Shown here in pieces: positions 38,808 to 47,911 of a stretch of DNA of 64,000 nucleotides. The DNA lies in NCBI GenBank assembly GCA_031291445.1, contig JARLJA010000187.1, forward strand, positions 62,001-126,000, given 5' to 3'. The stretch is from Xanthobacteraceae bacterium. GTDB lineage: Bacteria; Pseudomonadota; Alphaproteobacteria; Rhizobiales; Xanthobacteraceae. Every line of letters begins with the position of its first letter. The first letter of the stretch is position 1. The notes under the pieces are model-generated. The model had not been told where the DNA came from and did not search any database. It saw only the letters and a list, made by a program, of their open reading frames with translations. A program made the translations under genes and the position numbers.

Positions 38808-39410
38808 ATGCTTGACTTCAAGACGTGTGACGAAGCCCGGCGCGAACGAAATCCCGTCTACGACGGGAGGTTTTTTACCGCGGTCACGACCACGGGGATC
38901 TACTGTCGACCGATCTGCCCGGCGCAGCCATTGTCCCGGAATGTCAGATTCTACCTGAGCGCGGCTGCCGCCGAACGCGACGGCTTTCGACCGTGCTTTC
39001 GTTGCCGGCCCGAGACGGCTCCGTTCTCACCGGCCTGGAACGGCACGCGCACCACGGTGGGGCGTGCCCTCAAGCTGATTGATGCGGGGGCACTGGACGA
39101 CGGCTCCGTCGAACAGTTGGCGGGCAAACTCGGCGTCGGAGTTCGCCACCTGTCGCGGCTGTTCCAGGCACATCTCGGAACGAGCCCGACCGCGGTCGCG
39201 AGAACCCGCCGCCTGCAGCGCGCCAAGAGGCTTCTCGATTCCACCGGCTTGTCGATGACGGAGATTGCCGCGCGTTCGGGCTTCTCAAGTATTCGCAGCT
39301 TCAATGCGACCTTCGTCGAAGTCTACGGGCGACCGCCTTCCGCGGTGCGCGTTGGGCGCAAGCGAGCGCCGTTCCGTCAACGTGATGGGCGGGCGATCGG
39401 CGCGGGCTGA
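38808..39410 (+). CDS. Ada N-terminal domain plus AraC-type HTH protein (AdaA-like)
   Basis: About 200 residues. The Ada N-terminal metal site is visible: YCRPICPA (first Cys pair) and PCFRCRPE (second Cys pair), the four-Cys zinc centre that takes a methyl group from DNA phosphotriesters. The C-terminal half is an AraC-type HTH (LSRLFQAHLGTSPTAVARTRRLQRAKRLL). Two-domain AdaA-type proteins of this kind occur in Bacillus as methylation-responsive regulators; no AlkA or methyltransferase domain follows. The GTG at 38802 is an alternative start. Confidence 0.9.
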   Translation: MLDFKTCDEARRERNPVYDGRFFTAVTTTGIYCRPICPAQPLSRNVRFYLSAAAAERDGFRPCFRCRPETAPFSPAWNGTRTTVGRALKLIDAGALDDGSVEQLAGKLGVGVRHLSRLFQAHLGTSPTAVARTRRLQRAKRLLDSTGLSMTEIAARSGFSSIRSFNATFVEVYGRPPSAVRVGRKRAPFRQRDGRAIGAG

Positions 39411-39545
39411 TCGGCACAGCCGATCGAGTCCGATTTCTGCCAGTCATCGGCGTCTTGGAGTGTTATCGGTCGGCTCCATGCAGAAGCCTGCAGCCCGGTC
39501 GCGCGCCAGTGCCCGCGTTCGACCAGAACAGCCCAGGAGTCGCCA

Positions 39546-40028
39546 GTGTCGAGCCTTTCAGCCAGGAAGACCTACGGAACGGTGAGTGCGGACAGGCAGA
39601 AAGAGTTGACCGGCCTTGAGTTCGTCCAGGGCCTCGCCGACGGTACGCTGCCGCTCAACACGATTGCCGAGACTTTGGGTTATGACGTGATCGAGGCGGA
39701 GAGCGGGCGCGTCGTCGTTGCGATGGAGCCGGGCGGCGCCCATCTCAATCCCGCCGGCACCGTGCATGGCGGTCTCTCGGCGACGTTGCTCGACAGCTGC
39801 ATGGGACTTGCCATCCAGTCGACTCTCGACAAGGGCGTCGGGCAGACCACCCTGGAGTTCAAGATCTCGCTGGTGCGGCCCATCACCCCGGCAACCGGTC
39901 CGATCAAGGCAGAAGGCAAGGTGCTGCATCGGGGGCGCCGGGTCGGAACCGCGGAAGGACGGATCACGGACGGAAAGGGGAGCCTGCTCGCGCACGGCAC
40001 GACGACCTGCCTGATCTTCCAGAACTGA
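39546..40028 (+). CDS. PaaI-family hotdog-fold thioesterase
   Basis: A 160-residue protein starting at a GTG (AGGAG at 39534-39538). The hotdog signature is HLNPAGTVHGGLSATLLDSCMGLA with the HGG catalytic loop, then typical strands. PaaI-type thioesterases hydrolyse phenylacetyl-CoA or related acyl-CoAs and rescue dead-end CoA esters. It sits beside other CoA-dependent genes. The substrate is not determined. Confidence 0.88.
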   Translation: MSSLSARKTYGTVSADRQKELTGLEFVQGLADGTLPLNTIAETLGYDVIEAESGRVVVAMEPGGAHLNPAGTVHGGLSATLLDSCMGLAIQSTLDKGVGQTTLEFKISLVRPITPATGPIKAEGKVLHRGRRVGTAEGRITDGKGSLLAHGTTTCLIFQN

Positions 40029-40074
40029 GGCACGGTTCAGCCTCCTGCACGGCGTGGCCCCGCGTCGTCCGGCA

Positions 40075-40866
40075 TCAGCGCCCCTTGAACACCGGCTTGC
40101 GCTTTTCCATGAAGGCCTTGCGGCCTTCCTCGTAGTCCTCGCTGACGAAGCACTTCGCCACCATGTCGGCGCACCGCGCCAAATCGCGCCCGCTTTCGTC
40201 CTTCAGCACCTCGCTGACGATGAACTTGATCGAGTCGACGGTCAAAGGTGCGTTCGCCGAGATCATGTGAGCGTAGTCGCGCACGTAGTCCTCGAGCGCG
40301 TCGGCGGCGACCACGCGGTTGACGAGTCCCATCTCGCGCGCCTCGACGGCGTCGAACTGGCGTGCGGTGAAGAAGATCTCCTTGGTGAAGGACGGGCCGA
40401 CGATGTCCATCAGCCGCTTGACCCCGGGATAGGGATAGCCGAGGCCGAGCTTGGCTGCCGGCACCGCGAAACGGGACTCCTCCGAGCAGATCCGCAGGTC
40501 GCAGCAGCTCGCCAATCCCATGCCGCCGCCGATGCAGTAGCCGCGGATCATCGCGATGGTCGGTTTGGGGAATTCATGGACGGCGGCGTAGCCGCGCTCG
40601 ACCGCGTCGTTGTAGGTCTTCACCGCGGCCGCGGAGGCGCGTTCCTCGCCGAATTTCGAGATGTCGGCGCCGGAAATGAAAGCCTTGCCGCCGGCGCCGG
40701 TGAGCACGACGACCCGCACGGCGGGGTCAATCTTGAAGCGTTCGAGGATCTCGACGCAGCCCAGCCACATCTCGAGCGACACGGCGTTGTGGCGGCTCGG
40801 ATTGTTGAAGATGACATAGCCGACGTCGTCATCGAGCCGGGAGAGCATCTTGTCCGTCTGCGACAT
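40075..40866 (-). CDS. Enoyl-CoA hydratase/isomerase family protein
   Basis: A 263-residue crotonase-fold protein. It has the oxyanion-hole regions KAFISGADISKF and GYCIGGGMGLASCCDLRI, then a C-terminal helical part with RKAFMEKRKPVFKGR. The crotonase family covers hydratases, isomerases and hydrolases; which one this is cannot be said. It is the last gene of the minus-strand CoA operon (GlcG-like, CaiB/BaiF, hydratase), probably in catabolism of an acyl-CoA made by the CoA-transferase upstream. Confidence 0.88.
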   Translation of the reverse strand: MSQTDKMLSRLDDDVGYVIFNNPSRHNAVSLEMWLGCVEILERFKIDPAVRVVVLTGAGGKAFISGADISKFGEERASAAAVKTYNDAVERGYAAVHEFPKPTIAMIRGYCIGGGMGLASCCDLRICSEESRFAVPAAKLGLGYPYPGVKRLMDIVGPSFTKEIFFTARQFDAVEAREMGLVNRVVAADALEDYVRDYAHMISANAPLTVDSIKFIVSEVLKDESGRDLARCADMVAKCFVSEDYEEGRKAFMEKRKPVFKGR

Positions 40867-40929
40867 TTTCAGTTCCTGTTGCGAGGGATGGGCGGTTGTT
40901 TTGGATGAATCCGGCGCACGAGTCCGTAG

Positions 40930-42123
40930 CTAGACCACGCCCGCGGCGCGCAGCTCGGAAATCTCGCCAGCGTTGAAGCCGAATTCCAGCAAGACGTCGT
41001 CGGTGTGTTCGGCGATCTCCGGCGGACGCACGGCCATGCGGCTCGGCGTCCGCGACAGCGTCATCGGCTGTCCCACCAGCCGGATGGGACGGCCATCGTC
41101 GGTGGGGACGTCCTGGGCGATGCCGAGATGACGAACCTGGGGGTCGTCGAACATCTGGTCGATGGCGTAGATCGGCCCGCACGGCACGCCCGCGGAATTG
41201 AGGTCGTCGACCCAGGCAGCGGTCGGTCTCGTCTGCGTGATACGCTCGATCGCCGCGTTCAGCGCATCGCGATGGTCCGAGCGCTTGGTGTTGGTGGCAA
41301 AGCGTGCGTCCGCCAGCAACTCCGCGGCCCCCAGGGCGGCTGCGAGCCGCTCCCAGATCGTCTGCCCGGCGGTGGCGATATTGATGTAGCCGTCGGCGGT
41401 CTTGAATGCGCCTGTGGGAATGCTGGTCGGATGGCTGTTGCCGGCCTGGCCGGCGACCTCGCCGTGCATCAGCCAGCGCGCCGCCTGGAAGTCGAGCATG
41501 AAGATCTGGGCCTGAAGCAGCGAGGTCTGAACCCACTGGCCTTCGCCGGACTGCTCGCGCTCGAGCAGGGCGGTCAGGATTCCCATGGCGCAGAACAGGC
41601 CCGCGGTCAGGTCCGCCACCGGAATGCCGACGCGCATCGGGCCGCCGCCCGGCGCGCCGGTGATCGACATCAGGCCGCCCATGCCCTGCGCGATCTGATC
41701 GAAGCCCGGCCGCTGGCAATACGGGCCGTCCTGGCCGAAGCCGGAGATGCTGGCATAGACGAGGCGCGGATTGACGCCTCGCAGGGCCGGATAGCCGATG
41801 CCGAGGCGCTCCTTCACGTCAGGACGATAGTTTTCGATCACCACGTCGGCCCTGGTCACGAGCCGCAGGAAGACGTCGCGACCACGCGGCGATTTGAGGT
41901 CGAGAGTCATCGCGCGCTTGTTGCGGTGCAGGTTCTGGAAGTCGGCGCCATGGCGCGGTCCGCCGGGCTGTTCGGCGTCGGCGACGGCGGTGGGCGCCTC
42001 GATCTTGATGACGTTGGCGCCCCAGTCCGCGAGCTGGCGCACCGCGGTCGGGCCCGAGCGGATCCGCGTCAGGTCGAGAACGGTGAAGCGGGACAGGGCT
42101 TGCGACGCGCAGGTGAAGCTCAT
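40930..42123 (-). CDS. CaiB/BaiF-family CoA-transferase
   Basis: A 397-residue class III CoA-transferase. The N-terminal part has LDLTRIRSGPTAVRQLADWGANVIKIE, and the catalytic Asp lies in VADLTAGLFCAMG near residue 170. These enzymes swap CoA between acids by an aspartyl-CoA intermediate. The start ATG is preceded by GGGAGGCGC. It is followed 63 bases later by the hydratase gene and preceded by a GlcG-like gene, forming a putative acid-activation/beta-oxidation-like set. Substrate unknown. Confidence 0.92.
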   Translation of the reverse strand: MSFTCASQALSRFTVLDLTRIRSGPTAVRQLADWGANVIKIEAPTAVADAEQPGGPRHGADFQNLHRNKRAMTLDLKSPRGRDVFLRLVTRADVVIENYRPDVKERLGIGYPALRGVNPRLVYASISGFGQDGPYCQRPGFDQIAQGMGGLMSITGAPGGGPMRVGIPVADLTAGLFCAMGILTALLEREQSGEGQWVQTSLLQAQIFMLDFQAARWLMHGEVAGQAGNSHPTSIPTGAFKTADGYINIATAGQTIWERLAAALGAAELLADARFATNTKRSDHRDALNAAIERITQTRPTAAWVDDLNSAGVPCGPIYAIDQMFDDPQVRHLGIAQDVPTDDGRPIRLVGQPMTLSRTPSRMAVRPPEIAEHTDDVLLEFGFNAGEISELRAAGVV

Positions 42124-42149
42124 GAGCGCCTCCCGACCAATCGCAGGGG

Positions 42150-42587
42150 TTAGCCGATACTGGCCTTCAGCCCCGCAGCCTCGATCCCGGCGACCGCGCA
42201 GGCCTCGTCATTGTCGGAGGTATCGCCGCTGATCCCGACCGCGCCGATGGTGTCGCCGGCGCCGTCCACGATCAGCACGCCGCCCGGCACCGGCACCAGC
42301 GCGCCGCGGGCCAGGGTGTTCATGGCGTCGATGAAGTAGGGCTGTTCGTTGGCCCGCTTGAAGATCGCCCGCGATCCCATGCCCAGCGCCAGCGCGCCAT
42401 AGGCCTTGCCATGGGCGATCTCGCTGCGCATCAGGCTGGTGCCGTCCTGGGCCGCCGCCGCCTTGAGGCTGCCGCGGGGGTCGAGCACGACCACCGCGAG
42501 CGGCTTCAGCTTCTTGTCCGTCGCCGCGGCGAGCGCCGTGGTGAGGATCTTCTGGGCGGTTTCGAGGGTCAGCGTTGTCATGTTCAT
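42150..42587 (-). CDS. GlcG/HbpS-family protein
   Basis: A 145-residue protein of the GlcG/HbpS fold: LKPLAVVVLDPRGSLKAAAAQDG near the middle of the N-terminal half, and AIGVSGDTSDNDEACAVAG-type strand and turn near the end. Members bind heme or corrinoid-like ligands, or simply accompany glycolate or diol enzymes. There is no signal peptide, so this copy is cytoplasmic. It heads the CoA operon with the CaiB/BaiF gene; its role there is unknown. Confidence 0.8.
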   Translation of the reverse strand: MNMTTLTLETAQKILTTALAAATDKKLKPLAVVVLDPRGSLKAAAAQDGTSLMRSEIAHGKAYGALALGMGSRAIFKRANEQPYFIDAMNTLARGALVPVPGGVLIVDGAGDTIGAVGISGDTSDNDEACAVAGIEAAGLKASIG

Positions 42588-42820
42588 TCTCGGGTTCGGG
42601 TTGAGGGATGGCGGACCTTAAGGCGCCGCAGGGGGCCGTGTCGCATTTGCCGCGCACACGGGGCTCATGGCAAGCGCCGGCGCGGAGGCATGAGGTTCCT
42701 ATCACCGCAACCCGGTGGATTTCCAACGCGCTGATCCGGCCCACCAGATCCGCTTGCCGGGGTTTGACAGCGGCGGATTGCCGTGGACAGGTCTCCCCCG
42801 CTACCGATCCGGAGTATTTG

Positions 42821-43852
42821 ATGACAGGCCCTGTGACCACAGCCGCGGGGGCGGCCCTCGCGGTCGACGCCCGGTGCATCCGGTTCAACGCCAAGGTGCC
42901 GGACACCGCCTCGATCGAACCGGCGGTCGAGACGCGCCGGCTGTCGCGCGGCCCCGATGACGTCCTCATCGAGGTGCGGGCCGCGGGGGTCAATCCATCG
43001 GACGTCAAGGCGGCGACCGGCCTGATGCCGTACGCGGTGTTTCCCCGGACCCCGGGGCGCGACTATGCCGGTGTGGTGATCGATGGCCCGCGGGACCTGA
43101 TCGGACGCGAGGTGTTTGGCACGTCCGGCGATCTGGGAATTCGCCGCGACGGCAGCCATGCGACCCATCTGGTCGTCGAGGCCGCCGCCGTGGTCGAGAA
43201 ACCGGCGGGCCTGACCATGGAGGAGGCCGCGGGGATCGGCGTGCCCTTCGTCACCGCCATCGAGGGATTCCGGCGCGCGGACGAGCCGCGACCCGGCGAG
43301 GTCGTGCTGATCATGGGCGTCAACGGCAAGGTCGGCCAGGCGGCTGCGCAGCTCGCCAGCTGGCGCGGCGCGCGGGTGATCGGGGTGGCGCGGACCGCCG
43401 ATCCGTATCAGGGCCACGCCAGCGGCGTGGTCGAGATGATCGATGCCTCGCGCCACGACGTCGCCGCGCGGGTCCGCGAGCTGACTTCCGGCCACGGCGC
43501 CGACATCGTCTTCAACACCGTCGGCGACCCTTACTTCCAGGCTGCCCATAACTCGCTGGCGCTGGCCGGTCGGCAGATCCTGATCGCCGCCGTCGACAGG
43601 ATCGTCCAGTTCAACATTCTCGAATTCTATCGCGGTCGGCACACCTATGTCGGCATCGACACGCTGGCCTTCTCGTCGCTGGCGAGTGGAGAACTGCTGC
43701 GGCAAGCGGTGCCAGGCTTCGCGAGTGGCCATCTGCGGCCGTTCCCGATCGCTGCGGAGGCAGTCTACGGCCTCGATGACGCCAAGGCGGCCTATGACGC
43801 GGTGAGCGCGTCGTCGCGCCGCCGGGTGATCCTGCGGCCCGGGACGCCGTGA
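42821..43852 (+). CDS. Zinc-type alcohol dehydrogenase/quinone oxidoreductase family
   Basis: A 343-residue MDR-superfamily protein. It has a GroES-like N-terminal domain (APGVNPSDVKAATG type segment and FPRTPGRDYAGVV) and a Rossmann domain with VLIMGVNGKVGQAAAQLASWRGARVIG. It lacks the structural-zinc Cys cluster, so it is closer to NADPH:quinone reductases than to zinc alcohol dehydrogenases. The start ATG at 42821 has GGAG upstream; the frame is open to 42608. Divergent from the GlcG/CoA operon. Substrate unknown. Confidence 0.85.
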   Translation: MTGPVTTAAGAALAVDARCIRFNAKVPDTASIEPAVETRRLSRGPDDVLIEVRAAGVNPSDVKAATGLMPYAVFPRTPGRDYAGVVIDGPRDLIGREVFGTSGDLGIRRDGSHATHLVVEAAAVVEKPAGLTMEEAAGIGVPFVTAIEGFRRADEPRPGEVVLIMGVNGKVGQAAAQLASWRGARVIGVARTADPYQGHASGVVEMIDASRHDVAARVRELTSGHGADIVFNTVGDPYFQAAHNSLALAGRQILIAAVDRIVQFNILEFYRGRHTYVGIDTLAFSSLASGELLRQAVPGFASGHLRPFPIAAEAVYGLDDAKAAYDAVSASSRRRVILRPGTP

Positions 43853-43871
43853 ACGGCCCGCTGCGCCGGCG

Positions 43872-44087
43872 TCAATAATGCGGCGGCGGAGGCTCCGGCT
43901 CGGCGCGTCCGGAGGCGCGGCTTTCGGCCTCGTGGAGCCGGTCGTTGAGGCGCGCAATCTGACGCTTCAACGTGTCGATTTCCGCCCACTGGGCGGTCAC
44001 CGTCGTATTCAGGACCTCGATGGTGTCCTCCTGAAAGGCGATGCGGACCTCCAGGGCGTCGAGACGATCAACCAGGGACGCGGTCAT
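43872..44087 (-). CDS. slyX: SlyX family protein
   Basis: A 71-residue protein with LDALEVRIAFQEDTIEVLN, a coiled-coil start typical of SlyX, and a proline-rich PPPPHY tail, which is the common SlyX ending. Its function is not established. It overlaps the trhO stop region (trhO TAG at 44088-44090 ends next to this gene's ATG), so the two are co-transcribed. Confidence 0.92.
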   Translation of the reverse strand: MTASLVDRLDALEVRIAFQEDTIEVLNTTVTAQWAEIDTLKRQIARLNDRLHEAESRASGRAEPEPPPPHY

Positions 44088-44858
44088 CTACCTGCTCCTC
44101 AAGGCGTTGGCCGCCGACGGGATGGCTGGCGGCCGCTCGACAAGTCCGTGGCCGAGGGCCACCCGGTCGTCGAACACGAAACAGTGGCCACGCCAGCGGC
44201 TCTGCGATTGCGGGACCGTCTCGAGGTATTTCAGGATCCCGCCCTTGAGGTGGTACACCTCGGCAAATCCCTGCGCCAGCATGTAGGAACTTGCTTTCTC
44301 GCAGCGGATTCCGCCGGTACAGAACATCGCCACACGGCGATGGCGCGCCGGGTCCAGCCGACGCGCGACGAAATCCCGGAATTCACTGAAGCGCGAAATC
44401 TGCGGATCGAGGGCACCCTCGAACGTTCCCATCGCCACCTCGAAGCCGTTGCGGGTATCGATCAGCACGAGCTCCGGATCGGACAGCAATGAATTCCAGT
44501 CTTCCGGAGCGACATAGGTTCCGACCCGGCGGGTTGGATCGACGGTGGCATCGCCGAGCGTGACGATTTCCTTCTTGAGACGAACCTTGAGCCGCCGGAA
44601 CGGCATGTCCGCGGCCGTCGACAGCTTCAACTCGAGGTCGCTCAGCCGGCCACCGAACACGGCGCCGCGCTGCAGCAGGTCGATGAACGCGGCGATGGCG
44701 TCGGCGGGCCCCGCCACCGTGCCGTTGAGGCCCTCGTCGGCCAGCAGCAGCGATCCCTTGAGCCCGAGCCCGGCGCAGAGGCGGTGGAGCGGCTCGCGCA
44801 GCTCGCGGAAGTCCGGCAGGGGGTGGAACTGGTAGAGGGCGGCGACGGCAAGACTCAT
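44088..44858 (-). CDS. trhO: tRNA uridine(34) hydroxylase TrhO (rhodanese-like)
   Basis: A 256-residue protein. Its N-terminal ferredoxin-like part is followed by a rhodanese domain with the active-site loop [15 protein letters not shown] (Cys near residue 182). TrhO makes 5-hydroxyuridine at position 34 of tRNA. The length and motifs match YceA/TrhO family proteins. The start is ATG 44858; frame-open codons run upstream to 45035 but cross the palindromic region. Its 5' leader contains the two inverted repeats described separately. Confidence 0.92.
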   Translation of the reverse strand: MSLAVAALYQFHPLPDFRELREPLHRLCAGLGLKGSLLLADEGLNGTVAGPADAIAAFIDLLQRGAVFGGRLSDLELKLSTAADMPFRRLKVRLKKEIVTLGDATVDPTRRVGTYVAPEDWNSLLSDPELVLIDTRNGFEVAMGTFEGALDPQISRFSEFRDFVARRLDPARHRRVAMFCTGGIRCEKASSYMLAQGFAEVYHLKGGILKYLETVPQSQSRWRGHCFVFDDRVALGHGLVERPPAIPSAANALRSR

Positions 44859-44867
44859 GGCGGTGGG

Positions 44868-44948
44868 TCTGGTGGAGTGGATTTGACATTCGCTATCCGC
44901 CTTGCTGCGGACTCGTGAAGCGAATGTCAAATCCAAAACTCCACCAGA
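44868..44948. repeat. Long inverted repeat 1 upstream of trhO
   Basis: Arms TCTGGTGGAGT-GGATTTGACATTCGCT (44868-44894) and AGCGAATGTCAAATCC-AAA-ACTCCACCAGA (44919-44948). The inner 16 bases are perfect; after a 3-base bulge the outer 11 bases are also perfect; the spacer is 24 bases. This is a strong stem-loop, possibly a small palindromic repeat or an mRNA leader structure. Confidence 0.75.
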
Positions 44949-44973
44949 AACCCGGCCTTGCGAGTGGTCCATC

Positions 44974-45026
44974 GATTCTGGCATTCGCAGGAGAACACGC
45001 TGCGATGGAATGCGAATGTTGGAATC
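44974..45026. repeat. Inverted repeat 2 upstream of trhO, sharing the same core
   Basis: GATTCTGGCATTCGCA (44974-44989) and TGCGAATGTTGGAATC (45011-45026) pair at 13 of 16 positions, spacer 21. Both arms share the (A/G)CATTCGC core with repeat 1, so four related 16-base units alternate in orientation. Confidence 0.65.
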
Positions 45027-45310
45027 CGACGACACGCCGCTGATCGGCGGGCTGGGAAAACGATCGACTTTCGCAATCCCGGGCGGCCGGTGCGGGTTGC
45101 CCCGGGGGGCTCCGGCGCAGCGTCGGATCCGGCCCCTTCGTCAGAGATGCGGGCACCCGCGACCATGCGGCGATGACCGACAAATTCGCCGTGGTTTTTA
45201 ACCATGTCCCTTCGGAACCGTTAATTATAGGTATTAATCTCCGAGAACGTTTTTTGTTGTCTAATTCCGGCGTGAAGGCTCGCAAGAACAAAGAACGGTG
45301 AAGGTGGACG

Positions 45311-46405
45311 ATGTCACTGGTGGATGGATCGCTTGGTCGCAGGACCCTGCTGCTCGCCTCGGATCGCGGGGACCAGAGCACGGATCTGGCGCGCATCCTG
45401 TCGGTCGTCGGCCAGGTCGAGGTCGTGTCCACGCGCGACATTCCGGATGCGCCGGTGAAGGCCCTGTCGGGCGTGGTGGTCGATGTCGACCTGAAATCGC
45501 CGGAAAGCGTCCAGCGCCTGCGGCGCAAGCTGGTGGGCAAGGCCTATCAATCGATTCCGCGCCTGTTCGTGATTGCCGATACCATGCATCACGGATCGAC
45601 CCAGGCCTGGGCACTCGGCGCGACCGACACCATTCAGCGCCCCTTCGAGGAGCAGGCGATTCTGCGGCGGCTCGAGTCGTCCTTCTCGGTGATCGCGGAA
45701 AAGGAGCCGTCCTCCGCCAGCCGCGAGGCTCTCAACCGCGGCGTGGCCGCGGCCCATGCGGTCCTGGTGCGGGTGTTCGAAAAGCTGCGCGCCGGCGTCG
45801 CGCTGTCGCCCGACGACATCATGCAGGAAGAGACCCGGATCCTGAAGGCGCTCAAGCGCTCGTCGCTGAAGGAATGGGTTCTTGCGGTCAGCCGCCACCA
45901 CAACCGCAGCTATCGGCACTGCCTTCTGGTCACCGGCTTCGCGGTTGCTTTCGGGCAGCATCTTGGGATGCGCGAGGAGGACCAGCGCAGGCTGGCGCGC
46001 GCCGGCCTCGTCCACGACGTCGGCATGGCGTTCATTCCGCTGGGGATCCTCAACAAGGCGGGGCCGCTGACCGCGGAGGAAGAGGAGACCATGCGCAGCC
46101 ACACCCGGCGCGGCTTCGATGCCCTGTCGGCGCAGGCGAGCTTCCCGCGCGAGATGCTCGACGTCGTTCTCCACCATCACGAGTATCTCGACGGCTCGGG
46201 ATACCCCGATCGCCTGCGCAATGGCGAGATCACCGACATCGTCCGCATCATCACCATCGCCGACATCTATTCCGTCTTCGTCGAGCAGACCCGCCGCCAG
46301 CCCGATTTCACCCGGCAGAAGGCGTTCGCCATCATGGAAGCCATGGGCGACAAGCTCGACATGCAGCTGGTTCAGGCGTTCCGGCCGGTGGCGCTCGGCT
46401 CCTGA
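45311..46405 (+). CDS. Receiver-like plus HD-GYP domain protein (c-di-GMP phosphodiesterase family)
   Basis: A 364-residue protein: an N-terminal receiver-like part (about 1-125) without a clear acceptor set, and an HD-GYP domain (about 195-345). The metal/His motifs are mostly present (RAGLVHDVGMA, then HHHEYLDGSGYP), but the usual HDIGK reads HDVGM, so the Lys is replaced. HD-GYP proteins hydrolyse c-di-GMP. It is followed by an amidase 90 bases on and is divergent from trhO. Confidence 0.85.
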   Translation: MSLVDGSLGRRTLLLASDRGDQSTDLARILSVVGQVEVVSTRDIPDAPVKALSGVVVDVDLKSPESVQRLRRKLVGKAYQSIPRLFVIADTMHHGSTQAWALGATDTIQRPFEEQAILRRLESSFSVIAEKEPSSASREALNRGVAAAHAVLVRVFEKLRAGVALSPDDIMQEETRILKALKRSSLKEWVLAVSRHHNRSYRHCLLVTGFAVAFGQHLGMREEDQRRLARAGLVHDVGMAFIPLGILNKAGPLTAEEEETMRSHTRRGFDALSAQASFPREMLDVVLHHHEYLDGSGYPDRLRNGEITDIVRIITIADIYSVFVEQTRRQPDFTRQKAFAIMEAMGDKLDMQLVQAFRPVALGS

Positions 46406-46495
46406 ACACGAAAGGCAGCCGCGCGCGCGGCGCAGGTTGAACCACTCTCGCGGCTCAGCCATGATGCCGCGGTTCAACAGCGTCGCAGCCGAGCC

Positions 46496-47896
46496 ATGAC
46501 GGATTTTGCCAACCTGGACGCGGTCGGACTGCTGTCGCAGTTCAAGACTGGCGCGCTGACCCCGTCCGACTATTTCGCATGGCTGGAGCGCCGCATCGCG
46601 GCGTGGGAACCGGCGGTCTGCGCGCTCTACCGCTACGATCCCGATCGCGCGCGCAAGGAGGCCGCGGCAGCGACGCTGCGCTGGGCCAGGGGAGGCCCGC
46701 GGGGGCCGCTCGACGGCATCCCGGTGACGGTCAAGGAGATCATCGCGACCGAGGGGGATCCGACGCCGCTCGGTTCGGCGGCGACCGTACTCGAGCCGGC
46801 GCGGGCCGATGCACCGGCGGCGGCCCGGCTGCGCGAGGACGGTGCCATCATCTTCGCCAAGACGACCTGTCCGGACTACGGCATGCTGTCCTCGGGCCTG
46901 TCGAGCTTTCATCCGCTCACCCGCAATCCCTGGGATCTCAGCAAGAATCCAGGCGGCTCGAGTTCGGGTGCCGGCGCGGCGGGCGCCGCCGGCTATGGCC
47001 CGCTGCATCTGGGCACCGATATCGGAGGGTCGATCCGGCTGCCGTCCGCCTGGTGCGGCCTGGTCGGTCTCAAGCCCAGCCACGGCAGGGTCCCGGTCGA
47101 TCCGTTCTATCTCGGGCGCGTCGCGGGACCGATGACGCGGACGGTGGACGATGCGACGCTGATGATGGCGACCTTGTCGCGGCCCGACTGGCGCGATGCC
47201 ACCAGCCTGCCTCCCGCCACCATCGACTGGCGCAACCTCGAGGCCGACGCGCGCGGGCTGCGCATCGGCCTGATGCTCGACGCCGGCTGCGGCACGCCGG
47301 CGGAGCCGGAGGTGCGCGACGCGGTTGCGGCGGCCGCGCGACGCTTCGAGGCCGCCGGCGCGTTGGTCCAGGAGGTCGAGCCGGTTCTGTCGGACGACAT
47401 GCTGCAGGGGCTGGACCAGTTCTGGCGTGCGCGGCTGTGGGCGGATCTCGAGACCTATGAACCCGCGCGCCGGAGCAGGGTCCTGCCCTACATCCTGCGT
47501 TGGGCGGAGAAGGGGGCGGAGGTCTCGGGGCCCGCGGCGGTGCGCGGCTTTGGCCAGACCTACGAGATGCGCAGATCCGCCGCACGGCTGTTCCAGTCGG
47601 TCGATCTGGTGCTGTCGCCGACGTCGCCCGTGGTCGCATTTCCCGCCGAGACGGCGTCGCCACTGAACGATCCGGAGCGCCCGTTCGAGCATATCGCGTT
47701 CACCGTGGCGTGGAACATGGCGGAAAATCCGGCGGCCTCCATCGCCTGCGGGTTCTCGCAGACCGGCATGCCGATCGGCCTGCAGATCGTCGGGCCGCGG
47801 TTCGCCGATCTCGCCGTGCTGCGCATGGCGAAACTGTTCGAGACCTGGCGGGGGCCGATTACCAACTGGCCGGCGCCGCCGGCGTCGGGCGCCTGA
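46496..47896 (+). CDS. Amidase signature family hydrolase
   Basis: A 466-residue amidase with K80 in IPVTVKEI, GGSSSGAGAA near residue 157 and the nucleophile Ser of LGTDIGGSIRLP. Homologues hydrolyse amides to release ammonia. Sequence differs from the amidase at 18265, and there is no AtzG-like partner beside it. Convergent with the response-regulator gene. It may feed nitrogen in step with the urea/formamide genes further on, but that is inference from distance. Confidence 0.85.
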   Translation: MTDFANLDAVGLLSQFKTGALTPSDYFAWLERRIAAWEPAVCALYRYDPDRARKEAAAATLRWARGGPRGPLDGIPVTVKEIIATEGDPTPLGSAATVLEPARADAPAAARLREDGAIIFAKTTCPDYGMLSSGLSSFHPLTRNPWDLSKNPGGSSSGAGAAGAAGYGPLHLGTDIGGSIRLPSAWCGLVGLKPSHGRVPVDPFYLGRVAGPMTRTVDDATLMMATLSRPDWRDATSLPPATIDWRNLEADARGLRIGLMLDAGCGTPAEPEVRDAVAAAARRFEAAGALVQEVEPVLSDDMLQGLDQFWRARLWADLETYEPARRSRVLPYILRWAEKGAEVSGPAAVRGFGQTYEMRRSAARLFQSVDLVLSPTSPVVAFPAETASPLNDPERPFEHIAFTVAWNMAENPAASIACGFSQTGMPIGLQIVGPRFADLAVLRMAKLFETWRGPITNWPAPPASGA

Positions 47897-47911
47897 TTCC
47901 CTTCGCGTGGC

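Larger units (their letters stand above)
44859..45310. other. Intergenic region trhO/HD-GYP containing palindromes
   Basis: A 452-base gap between divergent genes with no coding evidence in either strand. Its trhO-proximal half (44868-45026) holds two inverted repeats; the HD-GYP-proximal half (45160-45300) is AT-rich (TTAATTATAGGTATTAATC at about 45220) and probably holds that gene's promoter. No RNA gene was recognised. Confidence 0.6.
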
